Below the pieces are notes generated by a model, which saw nothing but the letters and a program-made list of their open reading frames with translations, was not told the DNA's origin and did no database searches. Shown here piece after piece: positions 10,395 through 20,940 of a DNA stretch of 64,000 bases. The stretch comes from Cordilura impudica (lineage: Eukaryota > Arthropoda > Insecta > Diptera > Scathophagidae), in assembly GCA_963682025.1 (NCBI GenBank), contig OY821518.1, positions 232,357,000-232,420,999 on the forward strand, read 5' to 3'. The first letter of the stretch is position 1, and each line of letters opens with the position of its first letter. Both the position numbers and the translations under genes were made by a program.

Positions 10395-11432
10395 TTAGTA
10401 CTCGAATCTTAAGCAAGTTTTCAAAAGAAACGCTGTAAAGGCATCACAATTTGCAAAGAGCTCACATCCATACATTAGACCAGGAATAAGGTATGCTTTT
10501 GCCAACAATATCCGAACTCTTAAAGGTGTAAAATACTGCGTTGACCAGAGGGACCTAAGTTTAATGTACGTATTTCCAACCAGCGAGTTAATGTGACTTG
10601 TCCAGGTAAGATGATTGTTGAAGATAATTCCGAGATTTTTCGTTGCTTGCACGATCTCTATTCTTTCGTTATTAATTTTTACAAATTCATTGAAAGTAGG
10701 AACAGTTTTTTTCTTATGAATTACCATACATTTAGATTTTTTTGGGTTCAAACAAAGTCCATTTGCAGTTGCCCATATATAGATTTTTATAAGATCATCG
10801 TTTAGCTTAATCAAATTTGCATCAATTGATTGGGCTACTCAGATATAATTGGACATCATCCGCATACAAATGCATTTCACTATGAGAAAGTTGGTTTGGC
10901 AAATCATTCACATACAGTGAGAAAAGTAATGGTCCCAGAATCGACACTTGTCGTTCTCCCCTAGTAAGTGTTAATGGACTAGACCAAGTATAATTAGAAA
11001 ATACGGATTGTGTTCGTTCCGTTAGATATGAAAACAAGAGCCGCGTTGAAGTTGTTGGAAATTTAAAGAAATATTGAAGTTTCATACACAGAGTATAGTG
11101 GTCAACTGTGTTAAATGCCTTAGAATGATCAAGTAGAACCAAAAAGTTAATTTTTCCATCATCTAGTTCACTTCGAATATTTTCTGCAACATCAACCAAA
11201 GCAGTAACACAGCTATGGTTTGAGCGAAATCCTGATTGTTTTTCAGTCATTAAACATTTGTCCTTAATATATTTACACATTTGAGAATATAGAATCTTTT
11301 CCAGTACTTTTGAAAGAAAGCAAAAAATGGCAATTGGTCGAAAATCTATATCAGATTTTGGAATTGGTATAATTTTAGCATGCTTCCATACTGACGGGAA
11401 AATGCTTGACGTAATAATATTATTAAATAAAT
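10395..11432 (-). pseudogene. LINE ORF2 reverse transcriptase, broken
   Basis: The frame at 10822-11432 carries RT blocks in order: FPSVWKHAKIIPIPKS, DFRPIAIFCFLSKVLEKI, QSGFRSNHSC, LLDHSKAFNTVDH, ILGPLLFSLYVNDL and the catalytic LYADDVQLYLSS (YADD). After a frameshift near 10815-10822 it continues at 10395-10814 with WATANGLCLNPKKSKC and LGIIFNNHLTWTSHI. The usual GVPQGSILGPLLF block is mutated to GERQVSILGPLLF. The apparent start methionine at 11517 lies in the 3' UTR of the neighbouring LINE and is not genuine. The copy is not functional. Confidence 0.85.
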
Positions 11433-11644
11433 AAGTTTCATATATTTCTTTCTTTATTTCTTTATTAATTTCCTGTACAACAAGACATGTCTTATAATTA
11501 AAGTACAGGATTTTCATCGTTCAAAAATTCGACACAAAATTAAAATACAATAAAAAACAATTTATAACTTATTTAAAATAAAGTAAAATAAATACAAGAA
11601 ATTATTAAAATTCATGAATTTAAAGAAATGAAAATTAAATATAT

Positions 11645-13040
11645 TTAAACAAAGTAACTAAACAAAAATTTCTTAAAATGTATCGCGTTGCTAACTAATT
11701 GTTGGTTGTGTGGAATTGCATTCCAAAGACGTGTGGCGTTTATGAAAAATTGCCATTCTGACACAAGGCATCGACGCATAGAGATAATAAGTTTTTTGCA
11801 CCTTCTGGATCTAGGAAACTGTATTTGATCATAAAGATATAGGGGTTTCTTAGTGTAAATAATTTTGTGCAAAAACATTAAAGCCCTTATATTAATAAGG
11901 TTATCGAATGAGACTCCATAAAGACTTTTTGAGAAAGTCGAAACGCTATCACGTTTCTTCAGTCCATAAACATATCTAATAATATTGTTGTACAAAATAT
12001 TTAGTTTTTTCTTGCTGGCGTAGTCGCAGTTGCCAAAAAGTTCACAGCCATAAAGTAGACCAGGAATTAAGTATGCCTTTGCAAGAAGATGTCTTACTCT
12101 TAACGGCGTAAAATACTGAGTTACCCAGAGCGATCTTAGCTTTATATACGTTTGAACCACAAGTGTATCTACTTACGTTGCTTGACCAAGTCAGGTTTTT
12201 ATTGAAAACTATGCCAAGATTTTTTACCTTTTTTACAATCTCGATTTTCTGATGGTTTATTAGTATATTATGTTCAAGAACAGGCTGAAAAGTTTTTTTA
12301 TGAATAATCAAACATTTGGATTTATGCGGGTTGAGACAAAGTCCATTTGCAGTGGCCCAAAAATGTATTTTATTAATGTCATAGTTTAGCTTTTCAACAT
12401 TTTCTTCTATGGAGCTTACTGGACTACTCAAATACAGCTGAACGTCGTCGGCATACATGTGTATTTTGTAGTGAGATAGTTGTTGTAGCAAATCATTGGC
12501 ATAGACGGAAAAACGAAGTGGACCCAAAATCGATCCTTGAGGTACGCCTCTCGTAAGTGTTACAGGTCTTGAGGTCGAATTATTAACGTATACAGATTGA
12601 GTCCGATTTGTGAGGTATGAATGTAAAAGTTGCGTAGAAGTGGATGAAAAGTAAAAAAAGTGTTTTAGCTTCATAAATAGTGTTTGATGGTTTACTGTAT
12701 CGAACGCCTTTGAATGGTCGAGAAGTACCAAAAAGTTTATGTTACCACAATCAAGTTCATGTCTTATGTTCTCGGTTACATTAACCAAAGCTGTAGTACA
12801 ACTGTGGTTAGAACGAAATCCGGACTGCTTGTCAGACATTAGTTGATTTTCGTTTATATAATTGCTCATTTGTAGATGTAGTAGTTTTTCCATTAATTTT
12901 GATAGAAAGCTTAATATAGCTATTGGGCGATACTCCGTTTTCGATTTTGGAATAGGTATTATTTGTGCATATTTCCATTTAGTAGGGAAAGAACTTGATG
13001 TAATAATGGTGTTAAAGTAATATATGGTAAAAGTAATGGC
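11645..13040 (-). pseudogene. LINE ORF2 RT and C-terminal region, frameshifted
   Basis: The frame at 12042-12893 holds QSGFRSNHSC, LLDHSKAFDTVNH, LTRGVPQGSILGPL and the active-site MYADDVQLYLSSP, followed by WATANGLCLNPHKSKC and LGIVFNKNLTWSSN. The upstream IIPIPKS/YRPIAIL block is in another frame at about 12890-13020. The C-terminal part is in a third frame at 11645-12160 (LLAKAYLIPGLLYGCELFGNC, then SEWQFFINATRLWNAIPHN near the end). At least two frameshifts make it inactive. Catalytic Asp residues of the YADD are kept. Confidence 0.85.
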
Positions 13041-13050
13041 AAAAGTATAT

Positions 13051-14566
13051 TTATAAATTTCGGGTGCATGTTATCATATCCAACTGCATTAGATTTAAGA
13101 GAGAGACGCAAGAGAAGTTGAACGCATCGGAATCATCATTATTTATATTGCCTATTGTTGAAAAATTATAGAAATTTTTGTCAGGTTGTATCATTGGTAA
13201 GTTTGTGAAGGCACGATTTAGTTCATTGACATCAACTTGACAGTCATTTGATGTAACGTCTTTACCAATTCCTATTTCACGTATGGTTTTCCAAGTTTTC
13301 TTCGAATCTAGAGCAGATCCAAAGCGGTTTGAGTAATATTGTGTTTTGGCAATTATAATTTTGTTATTGACATTACGTCTAGCCACACGGTATTTAGCTT
13401 TTGATTCAGGTGTTTTGAATCGTTTCCACATCGAATAGGGAATATCTCTCTCTCTTGAATTAACACTTTAATATCAGTAGAAAACCATGGGTTATTTTTA
13501 GCCGAAAAAATCTTGGATTTCATTGGAACAGCAATATAATAAATTCGTTGAACATTACTCTCAAAAAATAATAATTGTTCATCCACAGATATCATGAAAT
13601 ACATACTGTTCCAGTCAACTCGGAAAATGGGCTCAAGCAACATATTATAATTTAAGTTCTTGAAATCTCAATAGTGACACATTTTCTCTTCGTGCTGAAT
13701 TCGAAAATTATAGGTCAGGAAAATTAAATCATGTTTAGAGAAACACCCAGCTGAAACCTGATCATAGAATATTACATTTGATAAGTTGGCCACAAAGAAT
13801 AGATCCAGTAATGTATTATTCGTATTTTTATAATGCGTTGGAGTAGTTTTATTAACTGGTGTGAGTCCAAGCAAAAACATATCATCACTTAATGTAGTTT
13901 CTATTAGGATATTGGAATTAAAATTACCGCATATTATAATATCGTCATATGCAACAGTTAGGCCCAGTTTTTGAGATGTCAGTTAAACCTAGTTTAGTTA
14001 AACCGATAATTAATTTTGTCAGACATGTCCAAATTCATAAAGGAATTGATGAATAAATTATGGGTTTAACAAAACTAGGTTTAACTGATATCTCAAAAAC
14101 TGGGTCTAAGTGTTTCCAATGTTGAAATGAAGTCAGCAAATGATATTCTCTTGTTGGGTCTGTAAACACAACCAACAAGCATTTTTTTCCCACACGATAT
14201 AATATCAACAAAAATAAACTCCACTTTATCCAGCTTACGTGACGTTTTACAAATTTTACAAGAAATATTATCTTTTATAAAAATGACAACTCCCCCAGCA
14301 TTACCTTCTCTGTCAGTTCTAAAGGTTTTGTAACCATTTAAACAAATTTGACTATTAGACGTGTTTTCAGAGAGCCAAGTTTCAGAGACACAAACTATGC
14401 TAACATTTGAATTTTCGAAAACCAATCTAAACTCATCGACCTTGTTATTCAAGCTTTGTGCATTTATATGAGCGACTGTGATACCTTGCCTAAAATTTAT
14501 TAAAATTTTCACCAGATTCATCGCCATATCTTTGGAACTTCCACTAAACAAATTATCATTTTCCAT
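13051..14566 (-). pseudogene. LINE ORF2 endonuclease (EEP) domain and linker, broken
   Basis: The piece at 14107-14566 reads ITVAHINAQSLNNKVDEF, then CVSETWLSE, TDREGNAGGVVIFIK and GCVYRPNK, the N-terminal half of an exonuclease-endonuclease-phosphatase domain. The MITE at 13961-14106 interrupts it. Beyond the MITE the protein resumes with DDIIICGNFNSN (usual GDFN changed to GNFN) and TPTHYKNTNNTLLDLFFV (about 13740-13950). Linker pieces follow in other frames at 13353-13643 and 13051-13431 (KTWKTIREIGIGK, also found in the 20941-22952 LINE). Confidence 0.8.
13961..14106. mobile_element. 146-bp MITE with TA target duplication inside a LINE
   Basis: Terminal inverted repeats of about 44 bp with roughly three mismatches: the left end reads GGCCCAGTTTTTGAGATGTC, and the right end, reverse complemented, reads GACCCAGTTTTTGAGATATC. 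Both then share CAGTTAAACCTAGTTT. TA flanks both ends (13959-13960 and 14107-14108), as for Tc1/mariner-type insertion. The core of about 58 bp has no coding capacity. Confidence 0.82.
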
Positions 14567-14891
14567 TAGAATATTTTCTTAGCAAACAACTATTCATAAC
14601 TGGAACGCAAAGTGAAATTATAATACTGTAAGTAAAAGAAGTAACAGATATTCGTAAACATAATATTACAAGGACAAAGAATATTGTTAGGTTTTTACAA
14701 AAAAATATCGACAGTTATATAAGTTTTGGGTTTTAAACATTTCTTTTGATAAACATTTATAATTAATTTTCTTAATCACTTAAAATTATTCATAACATTA
14801 CATTTTATTATCTGTATGTAAATTAAACAATTATCACTGCATTTAATATTATTTTTAATAAATAAATGAAATGTTACCAGTACCAGAGTTT

Positions 14892-15692
14892 AAAACAAGT
14901 AAGAAAATTATAGTCGGTCTAGCCCGACTATACGATACCCTATACCATGGTTTAGAAACCCTATCTCTTCGGTCCAACTAATTGGATATAGCAAATAAGC
15001 ATAAACCAAATTTGAGTGGCATTTTTATTAATTTTTTTGGCAGCAGATATGAAAAACTTCATATCGGATGATATGTCTATATGGGGACTAGGTCCAAAAA
15101 AGGACCGATCCTGACCATATTTGGTAAAGTCACTTACACTTTGAAAAAATATATACAAACCAAATTTGAGAAAAATCTGTGCAACATTTTTTTTTTTTGA
15201 TAGATTTAAGTGAAGATCGGGAAGCAGCTCTATATGGGGCCTATGACTAAGAATTTCCTATAGGCATAATTTTTGGACTACTCATTAATGGATGTAATAA
15301 ACACATACAAACCCAATTTGAATGAGATCTATATGATAATTTGGAACTTAAGGCAATTTATGTCGATTTCATAGGAGCCATTTGTATGGGGACTAGGTCT
15401 GAACATAGACCGGTTCTCACCAATTTCAACAGCGTTCATCCCATGACCGAGCAAAGACTAAATACAAAATTTCATCAAAATATATTCATATTTGCGACCT
15501 GCAGTTTGATTACAAAGTTTGCATGGACACACAGACGGACGGACGGACGGACGGACATTGCTATTTCGACTCAAAAAGTGATTCTGAGTCGATCGGTATA
15601 ATTAAAGATGGGTCTAGGACGAATATTTTTGGTTGTTACAAACAGCAGCACAAAGTCATTATACCACAAACCACATAGTGGTATAGGGTATA
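14892..15692 (+). mobile_element. mini-me/DINE-1-like family A, first of a head-to-tail pair
   Basis: Full copy with the AAAACAAGTAAGAAAATTA start, ATAGTCGG...CCGACTAT palindrome, (GGAC)n run near 15535-15556 and the TTATACC...GGGTATAA 3' hairpin. Its 3' end runs straight into the 5' palindrome of the next copy with no spacer. Confidence 0.82.
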
Positions 15693-16471
15693 ATTATAGT
15701 CGGTCTAGACCGACTATAGGATACCCTATACCATGCGTTTAGAGACCCTATCTCTCAGACCCAACTAACTGGATATAGAAAATAAGCATAAACCAAATTT
15801 GAGTGGGATTTTTATTAATTTTTTCGGCTGCAGATATGAAAAAGTTCATATCGGATGATATGTCTATATGGGGACTAGGTCAAAAAAAGGACCGATCCTG
15901 ACCATATTTGGTAAAGTCACTTACACTTTGAAAAAATATATACAAACAAAATTTGAGAAGAATCAGTGCAATATTTTTGTTTTTTGATAGATTTAAGTGA
16001 AGATCGGGAAGCAGCTCTATATGGGGCCTATGACTAACAGTTGTCCAATAGGGATCATTTTTGGACTACTGATTAATTGATATAATCTATACATATAAAC
16101 CTAATTTGACTAAGAGTTGTATGATAATTTGGATCTTATGGCAATATATGTTGACTTCATAGGGGTCATTTGTATGGGGGCTAGGTCTGAACATGGACCG
16201 ATTCTCACCAATTTCAATAGCGTTCATCCCATAGGCAATGAAAGATCAAATGCCAAATTTCATCAAAATATATCCACATTTGCGACCTGCAGTTTGATTA
16301 CAAACTTTACATGGACACACAGACGGACGGACGGACATCGTTAAATCGAATCAGATAGTGATTCTGATTCGATCGGTATAATTAAAGATGGGTGTAGGTC
16401 AAATATTATTGGTTGTTACAAACAGCAGCACAAAGTCATTATACCCAAACCACATAGTGGTATAGGGTGTA
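15693..16471 (+). mobile_element. mini-me/DINE-1-like family A, second of a head-to-tail pair
   Basis: Starts at TTATAGTCGGTCTAGACCGA, lacking the AACAAGTAAG leader. It carries all internal blocks and the 3' hairpin ending near 16471. The (GGAC) run is short (about 16322-16338). Junction sharing without a spacer suggests a tandem arrangement made during replication, as known for Helitron-type elements, rather than two independent insertions (inference). Confidence 0.8.
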
Positions 16472-16904
16472 AAAAAGATTTTGAGCAAAATTACGAGATT
16501 TTATACGAATTTCACACTTTATAAATATCTGGATATATTTTATATGTAAACATCTATGCGCTCAGGGGGGTTAAAAATCTATTCATAATACGTAAGACAA
16601 GACGTAAGATAAAAAACGATATAATAGGAATTTAAAAAAATCACATACAAGCTGCGACCAGTCTAATATATACTCTTGATCATTATAGCAACTCGAGTCG
16701 ACTGAAGGACAGATTTTACCATTTACCGGGGTAAAGTTAGATATGACGTAAAATGTGGAGACACCTCTAAAAAAAACCGTTAATAAATCAGTGCGTCTGT
16801 GGTAATAATTTAGTATTAAGTTTATCAAATTGTTTACGTTTCCAGGAGTTATGTAACCCAAATTTCTTGGCTAAATTTTTTGGACTTAAATATGTTTGTT
16901 TAAT
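16472..16904. other. AT-rich spacer; short similarity to the repeat near 63280
   Basis: No gene. The phrase GGTAATAATTTAGTATTAAG with TTTATCAAATTGTTTAC (about 16800-16840) resembles 63275-63305, so a worn fragment of the family-C repeat may be present. Confidence 0.4.
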
Positions 16905-16948
16905 CCTTTTTTAGACTTTCTACACCACTGTTCAGAGGGTGTACACAT
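16905..16948 (+). mobile_element. Family-B mini-me-like 5' piece (target of the foldback element)
   Basis: TACACCACTGTTCAGAGGGT is the start of the family-B repeat seen at 60046-60080. It continues on the far side of the foldback element at 20509-20597 (CTCATTCCATTTGTAACAC...). The foldback therefore inserted into a family-B copy. Confidence 0.6.
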
Positions 16949-16950
16949 TA

Positions 16951-19900
16951 GGGTGGCCCTTCGTTATATGGAGGGAAAAAAAAGTGTTCAAAATATCGGT
17001 CTCACCCCCTAGAAATATGCGAATAGCAAAAAAACTGAGAAATACAAAGTTTTGGGCCAATCAAAAAACGCGCAAAGCGATTGAAAATTTCAAGTGTGTT
17101 TATATGGGGAAAATATGACTTTTTTTTTTCAGATTTTACGAAAATTTCGTTCTATAGTTTAATTTTTCCGGCAAGCTGTTATCTAGTTCAGGATCAGTAT
17201 TAAATTATCCTTTCAAAAGGCTATAAAACTTTAAAATCGTATGAAACCTCGCCTAGAAATAGTAAATGCCCCAGACCACTTCTGGCCAAAAAAAACTAGT
17301 TCATGAAATTTGATGACATTTTTTTCAACTTTGAGAAATTGATTAAAGCCATCATTCTTTTTTGGTCTCTATACTTATAAGTATTCAGATATGAAGTATT
17401 GTTTTAGTACCACGTTGTTAACCTATTGCGCATTGAGACCGAAAATTGGAAATTTTTTTGATAAAATTTTTAAAACTCCTTTTTCAAGTTTGAAAAAACT
17501 TTCTTAAACAAAATTTAAAAAAAGGAATATATCACTTTAGGGTTTTATTAAATACATGTTGCAAATTAACTGTGTGAATTTTTAAGTAAATCCCTCTACC
17601 AGAATTTTTTTGACAAGGATTTTATTTTTGCGGATTTCGAGAAAAATTGGATTTTTGCGAAATATTCTGTAAATGTACTCTTTCTAAATACTTTGTATCA
17701 AAAATTCATCACTTTTCTACTTTTAAATGTTATATTTTATCCTAATAGCCTAGGGTTTCAGAAAAAATAATACGACTCCATTAACCCTTTTGGAATTGGG
17801 TCACATATGACCCCAAGCTAATATTTTCTAAGTGCTGTCCAATTTTTAGATGCGACGCATAAAATATAATAACCAATTGTGTAGAAGTTTCGTTCCAAAA
17901 ATTTGGGATAAATCCGAGAACGTTAGCCTATTATTTGCCAAGGCCAGCTTTGGATTTTAAGATATTTTTAAATAAAAATGAACTAAAACGAGTTTTTCTA
18001 TTAAATTTAGAATTTAGAATTTAAGAAAAATAATTCGGTTAATTTTTATTTATTTAACCCTTCAGTGCTCCTGAGATCAAAATTATCCATTGTGATATAT
18101 CTTTGGTGCAATTATCTGCTTACTGCTCGCGAATATAAATTAAAACAACTTTTAACCAATTTTGTTATAAAATTACTTTATGTAATAAATTAATAGTTGA
18201 ATTTATTGCTGTCTTACCCACCAATTTGGTGGATATTGTAAAAAACGTCAAAGAAAATTCAGGTTAATCGGTGAAGATGCCATTACTTATAATGGTTGAC
18301 ATTTTTTTATTTTTTATAATTGGTCGCTTTATATTATCTTCAATGTCACCTACATGTTTTGAAACTTCTACCATTTTATTTCCCAGTTTTAAATAGTTTA
18401 TTAAACAAAAGTAAATTTAAAATATAATAATATATATAAAAGGTAATATCAAATTAATACTACTCTTAATGGAATAAATTAAAAAATTAAATCAAAGTGA
18501 ATTTCAAAAAACAGAATAGGCTTTGCTGCAACAACAAAATATTTGCGTCCATTTATACCCTATACCACTATGTGGTTTGGGTATAATGACTTTCTGCTGC
18601 TGTTTGTAACAACCAAAAATATTTGACCTAGACCCATCTTTAATTATACCGATCGAATCAGAATCACTTTCTGAGTTGATTTAACAATGTCCGTCCGTCC
18701 GTCCGTCCGTCCGTCTGTGTGTCCATGTAAAGCTTGTAATCAAACTGCAGGTCGCAAATATGAATATATTTTGATAAAATTTGGTATATAAGCTTCTATC
18801 GGCCATGGGATGAACGCTATTGAAATTGGTGAGAATCAGTAGATGTTCAGACCTAGCCCCCATACAAATGACCCATATGATCGACATAAATTGCCATAAG
18901 ACCCAAATTGTCATATAGATCTTACTCAAATTGGGTTTGTATGCGTTCATTACATCCATTAATGAGTAGTCCAAAAATTATCCCTTTGGTCTCATATAGA
19001 GCTGCTTCCCGATATTAACTTAAATCTATTAAAAAACAAAAATATTGCACTGATTCTTCTCAAATTTTGTTTGTATATGTTTTTGCAAAATACATGAGAC
19101 GTTACCAACCATGGTCAGGATCGGTCCATTTTTGGACCTAGTCCCCATATAGATATAGCATCCGTTGGTCCTAAGAGATAGGGTTTCCAAACGCACGGTA
19201 TAGGGTATCGTATAGTCGGTCTAGACCGATTATAATTTTCTTACTTGTTTTTACTTATATGACCTAAGTTGTTTTAATTTATATTCGCGAGCAGTAAGCA
19301 GATAATTGCACAAAAGATATATCACAATGGATAATTTTGATCTCAGGAGCACTGAAGGGTTAAATAAATAAAAATTAACCGAATTATTTTTCTTAAATTC
19401 TAAATTTTAAATTCAAAATTTAATAGAAAAACTCGTTTTAGGTCATTTTTATTTAAAAATATCTTAAAATCCAAAGCTGGCCTTAGCAAATAATAGGTTA
19501 ACGTTTTCGGATTTATCCCAAATTTTTGGAACGAAACTTCTACACATTTGGTTATTATATTTTATGCGTCGCATCTAAAAATTGGACAACACTTAGAAAA
19601 TATTTGAATTTTTTGAATAAATTGTCTTTTATTAGCTTGGGGTCATATGTGACCCCAATTCCAAAAGGGTTAATGGAGTCATATTATTTTTTCTGAAACC
19701 CTAGGCTATTAAGATAAAATATAACATTTAAAACTAGAAAAGTGATGAATTTTTGATACAAAGTATTTAGAAAAAGTACATTTACAGAATATTTCTCAAA
19801 AATCCAATTTTTCTCGAAATCCGCAAAAATAAAATCCTTGTCAAAAAAATTCTGGTGGAGGGATTTACTTAAACATTAACACAGTTAATCTGCAGCATGT

Positions 19901-20506
19901 ATTGAATACAACCTTAAAGTGACATATTCATTTTTTTAAATTTTGTTAAAGAAAGTTTTTTCAAACTTGAAAAAGGAGTTTTAAAAATTTTATCAAAAAA
20001 ATTTCCAATTTTCGGTCTCAATGCGCAATAGGTTAACAACGAGGTAATAAAACAGTACTTCATATCCGAATACCTATAAGTATAGAGACCAAAAAAGGAT
20101 AATGGCTTTAATCAATTTCTCAAAGTTGAAATAAACGTCATCAAATTTCATGAACTAGTTTTTTTTTTTTGGCACAAAAGTGGTCTGGGGCATTTGCTAT
20201 TTCTTGGCGAAACTTCATTCGATGTTGAAGTTTTATAACCTGTTGAAAGGATAATTTAATACTGATCCCGAATTATATAACAGCTTGTCGGAAAAATTAA
20301 ACTATGGAACGAAATTTTCGTAAAATCTGAAAAAAGTCATATTTTCCCCATATAAACACACTTGAAATTTTCAATCGCTTTGCGCCACGACTAAACGTTT
20401 TTTTAATGGCCCAAAACTTTGTATTTCTCAGTTTTTTTTTTGCTATTCGCATATTTCTAGGGGATGAGACCGACAGTTTGAACACTTGTTTTATTAAGGG
20501 CCACCC
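16951..20506. mobile_element. Long-inverted-repeat (foldback-type) DNA element, complete
   Basis: Ends GGGTGGCCC... and ...GGGCCACCC, flanked by TA on both sides (16949-16950, 20507-20508). The arms are about 1.2 kb each (16951-18150 and 19268-20506) and complementary along their length. Shared landmarks include AACCTATTGCGCATTGAGAC, GGGTCACATATGACCCC and CTGAGATCAAAATTATCCAT. The spacer holds unique AT-rich DNA (18151-18551) and a nested family-A mini-me. The outer ~465 bp appear to be the true terminal repeat, and the following segment matches the gene end and 3' flank seen at 1563-1800. TA target choice suits a Tc1/mariner-like transposase, but no transposase is encoded here. Confidence 0.82.
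18552..19251 (-). mobile_element. mini-me/DINE-1-like family A nested in the foldback element
   Basis: Reverse-orientation copy: starts with the 3' hairpin (TATACCC...GGGTATAATGAC), carries (GTCC)n at about 18690-18712, and ends with ACCGATTATAATTTTCTTACTTGTTTTT. It occupies the loop between the foldback arms and is shorter than other copies by internal deletions. Confidence 0.82.
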
Positions 20507-20940
20507 TATTATACATATTAGGTTCTCATTCCATTTGTAACACATCAAAAAATTAATTTTCGATCCCAAAAAATATATATATTCCTGATCCTGATCCTAC
20601 CAAAAATATTTGACCTAGACCCATCTTTTATTATACCAATCGAGTCAGAATCACTTTCTGAGTCGGTTTAGCGATGTTCGTCGGTCCGTCCGTCTGTGTG
20701 TCCATGTAAATTTTGTAATCAAACTGCAGCCCGCAAATATGAATATATTTTGATGAAATTTAGTATATAAGCTTTTGTCGGCCATAGGATGAATGCTGTT
20801 GAAACTGGTGAAAATTGATTCATGTTGAGACCGAGTCCCCATACAAATGACCCCTATAAGATCGACTTAATCCAAATTACCATATGGGTCTCGGTCAAAT
20901 TGAGTTTGTGTTAACCCGTAGTTCAAAAATAAACCCTATT

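Larger units (their letters stand above)
8290..11432 (-). mobile_element. 5'-truncated non-LTR retrotransposon (CR1/L2-like), copy 1, hosting a Helitron
   Basis: Minus-strand LINE. Its 3' terminus at about 8290 has a (TAAA)n-type tail preceded by a perfect 10-bp stem (TTTCCTGTAC / GTACAGGAAA, 8323-8332 and 8345-8354). The 3' UTR is split by the Helitron at 8456-10161. ORF2 remnants occupy about 10395-11432. The 5' end is lost exactly where the next LINE's 3' end begins. The same family lies at 11433-14580 and, as a related subfamily, at 20941-22952. Confidence 0.8.
11433..14580 (-). mobile_element. Non-LTR retrotransposon (CR1/L2-like), copy 2, near full length but decayed
   Basis: The 3' end at about 11433-11510 carries AATAAAGAAATAAAG-type tail sequence and a stem-loop (TCCTGTAC at 11471-11478, GTACAGGA at 11503-11510, with inner palindrome AAGACATGTCTT). 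Going upstream on the minus strand come RT, a linker and an apurinic-type endonuclease up to about 14566. No ORF1 is recognised upstream; 14590-14890 is AT-rich. A MITE sits in the endonuclease region at 13961-14106. Its 3' end abuts the truncated 5' end of copy 1. Confidence 0.8.

Noticed and set aside
16951..20506. Foldback inverted arms as an assembly palindrome artefact
   Set aside because: The arms have diverged by many substitutions and indels, have defined GGGTGGCCC ends with TA on both sides, and recur at 1.6-2.3 and 56.9-58.2 kb.
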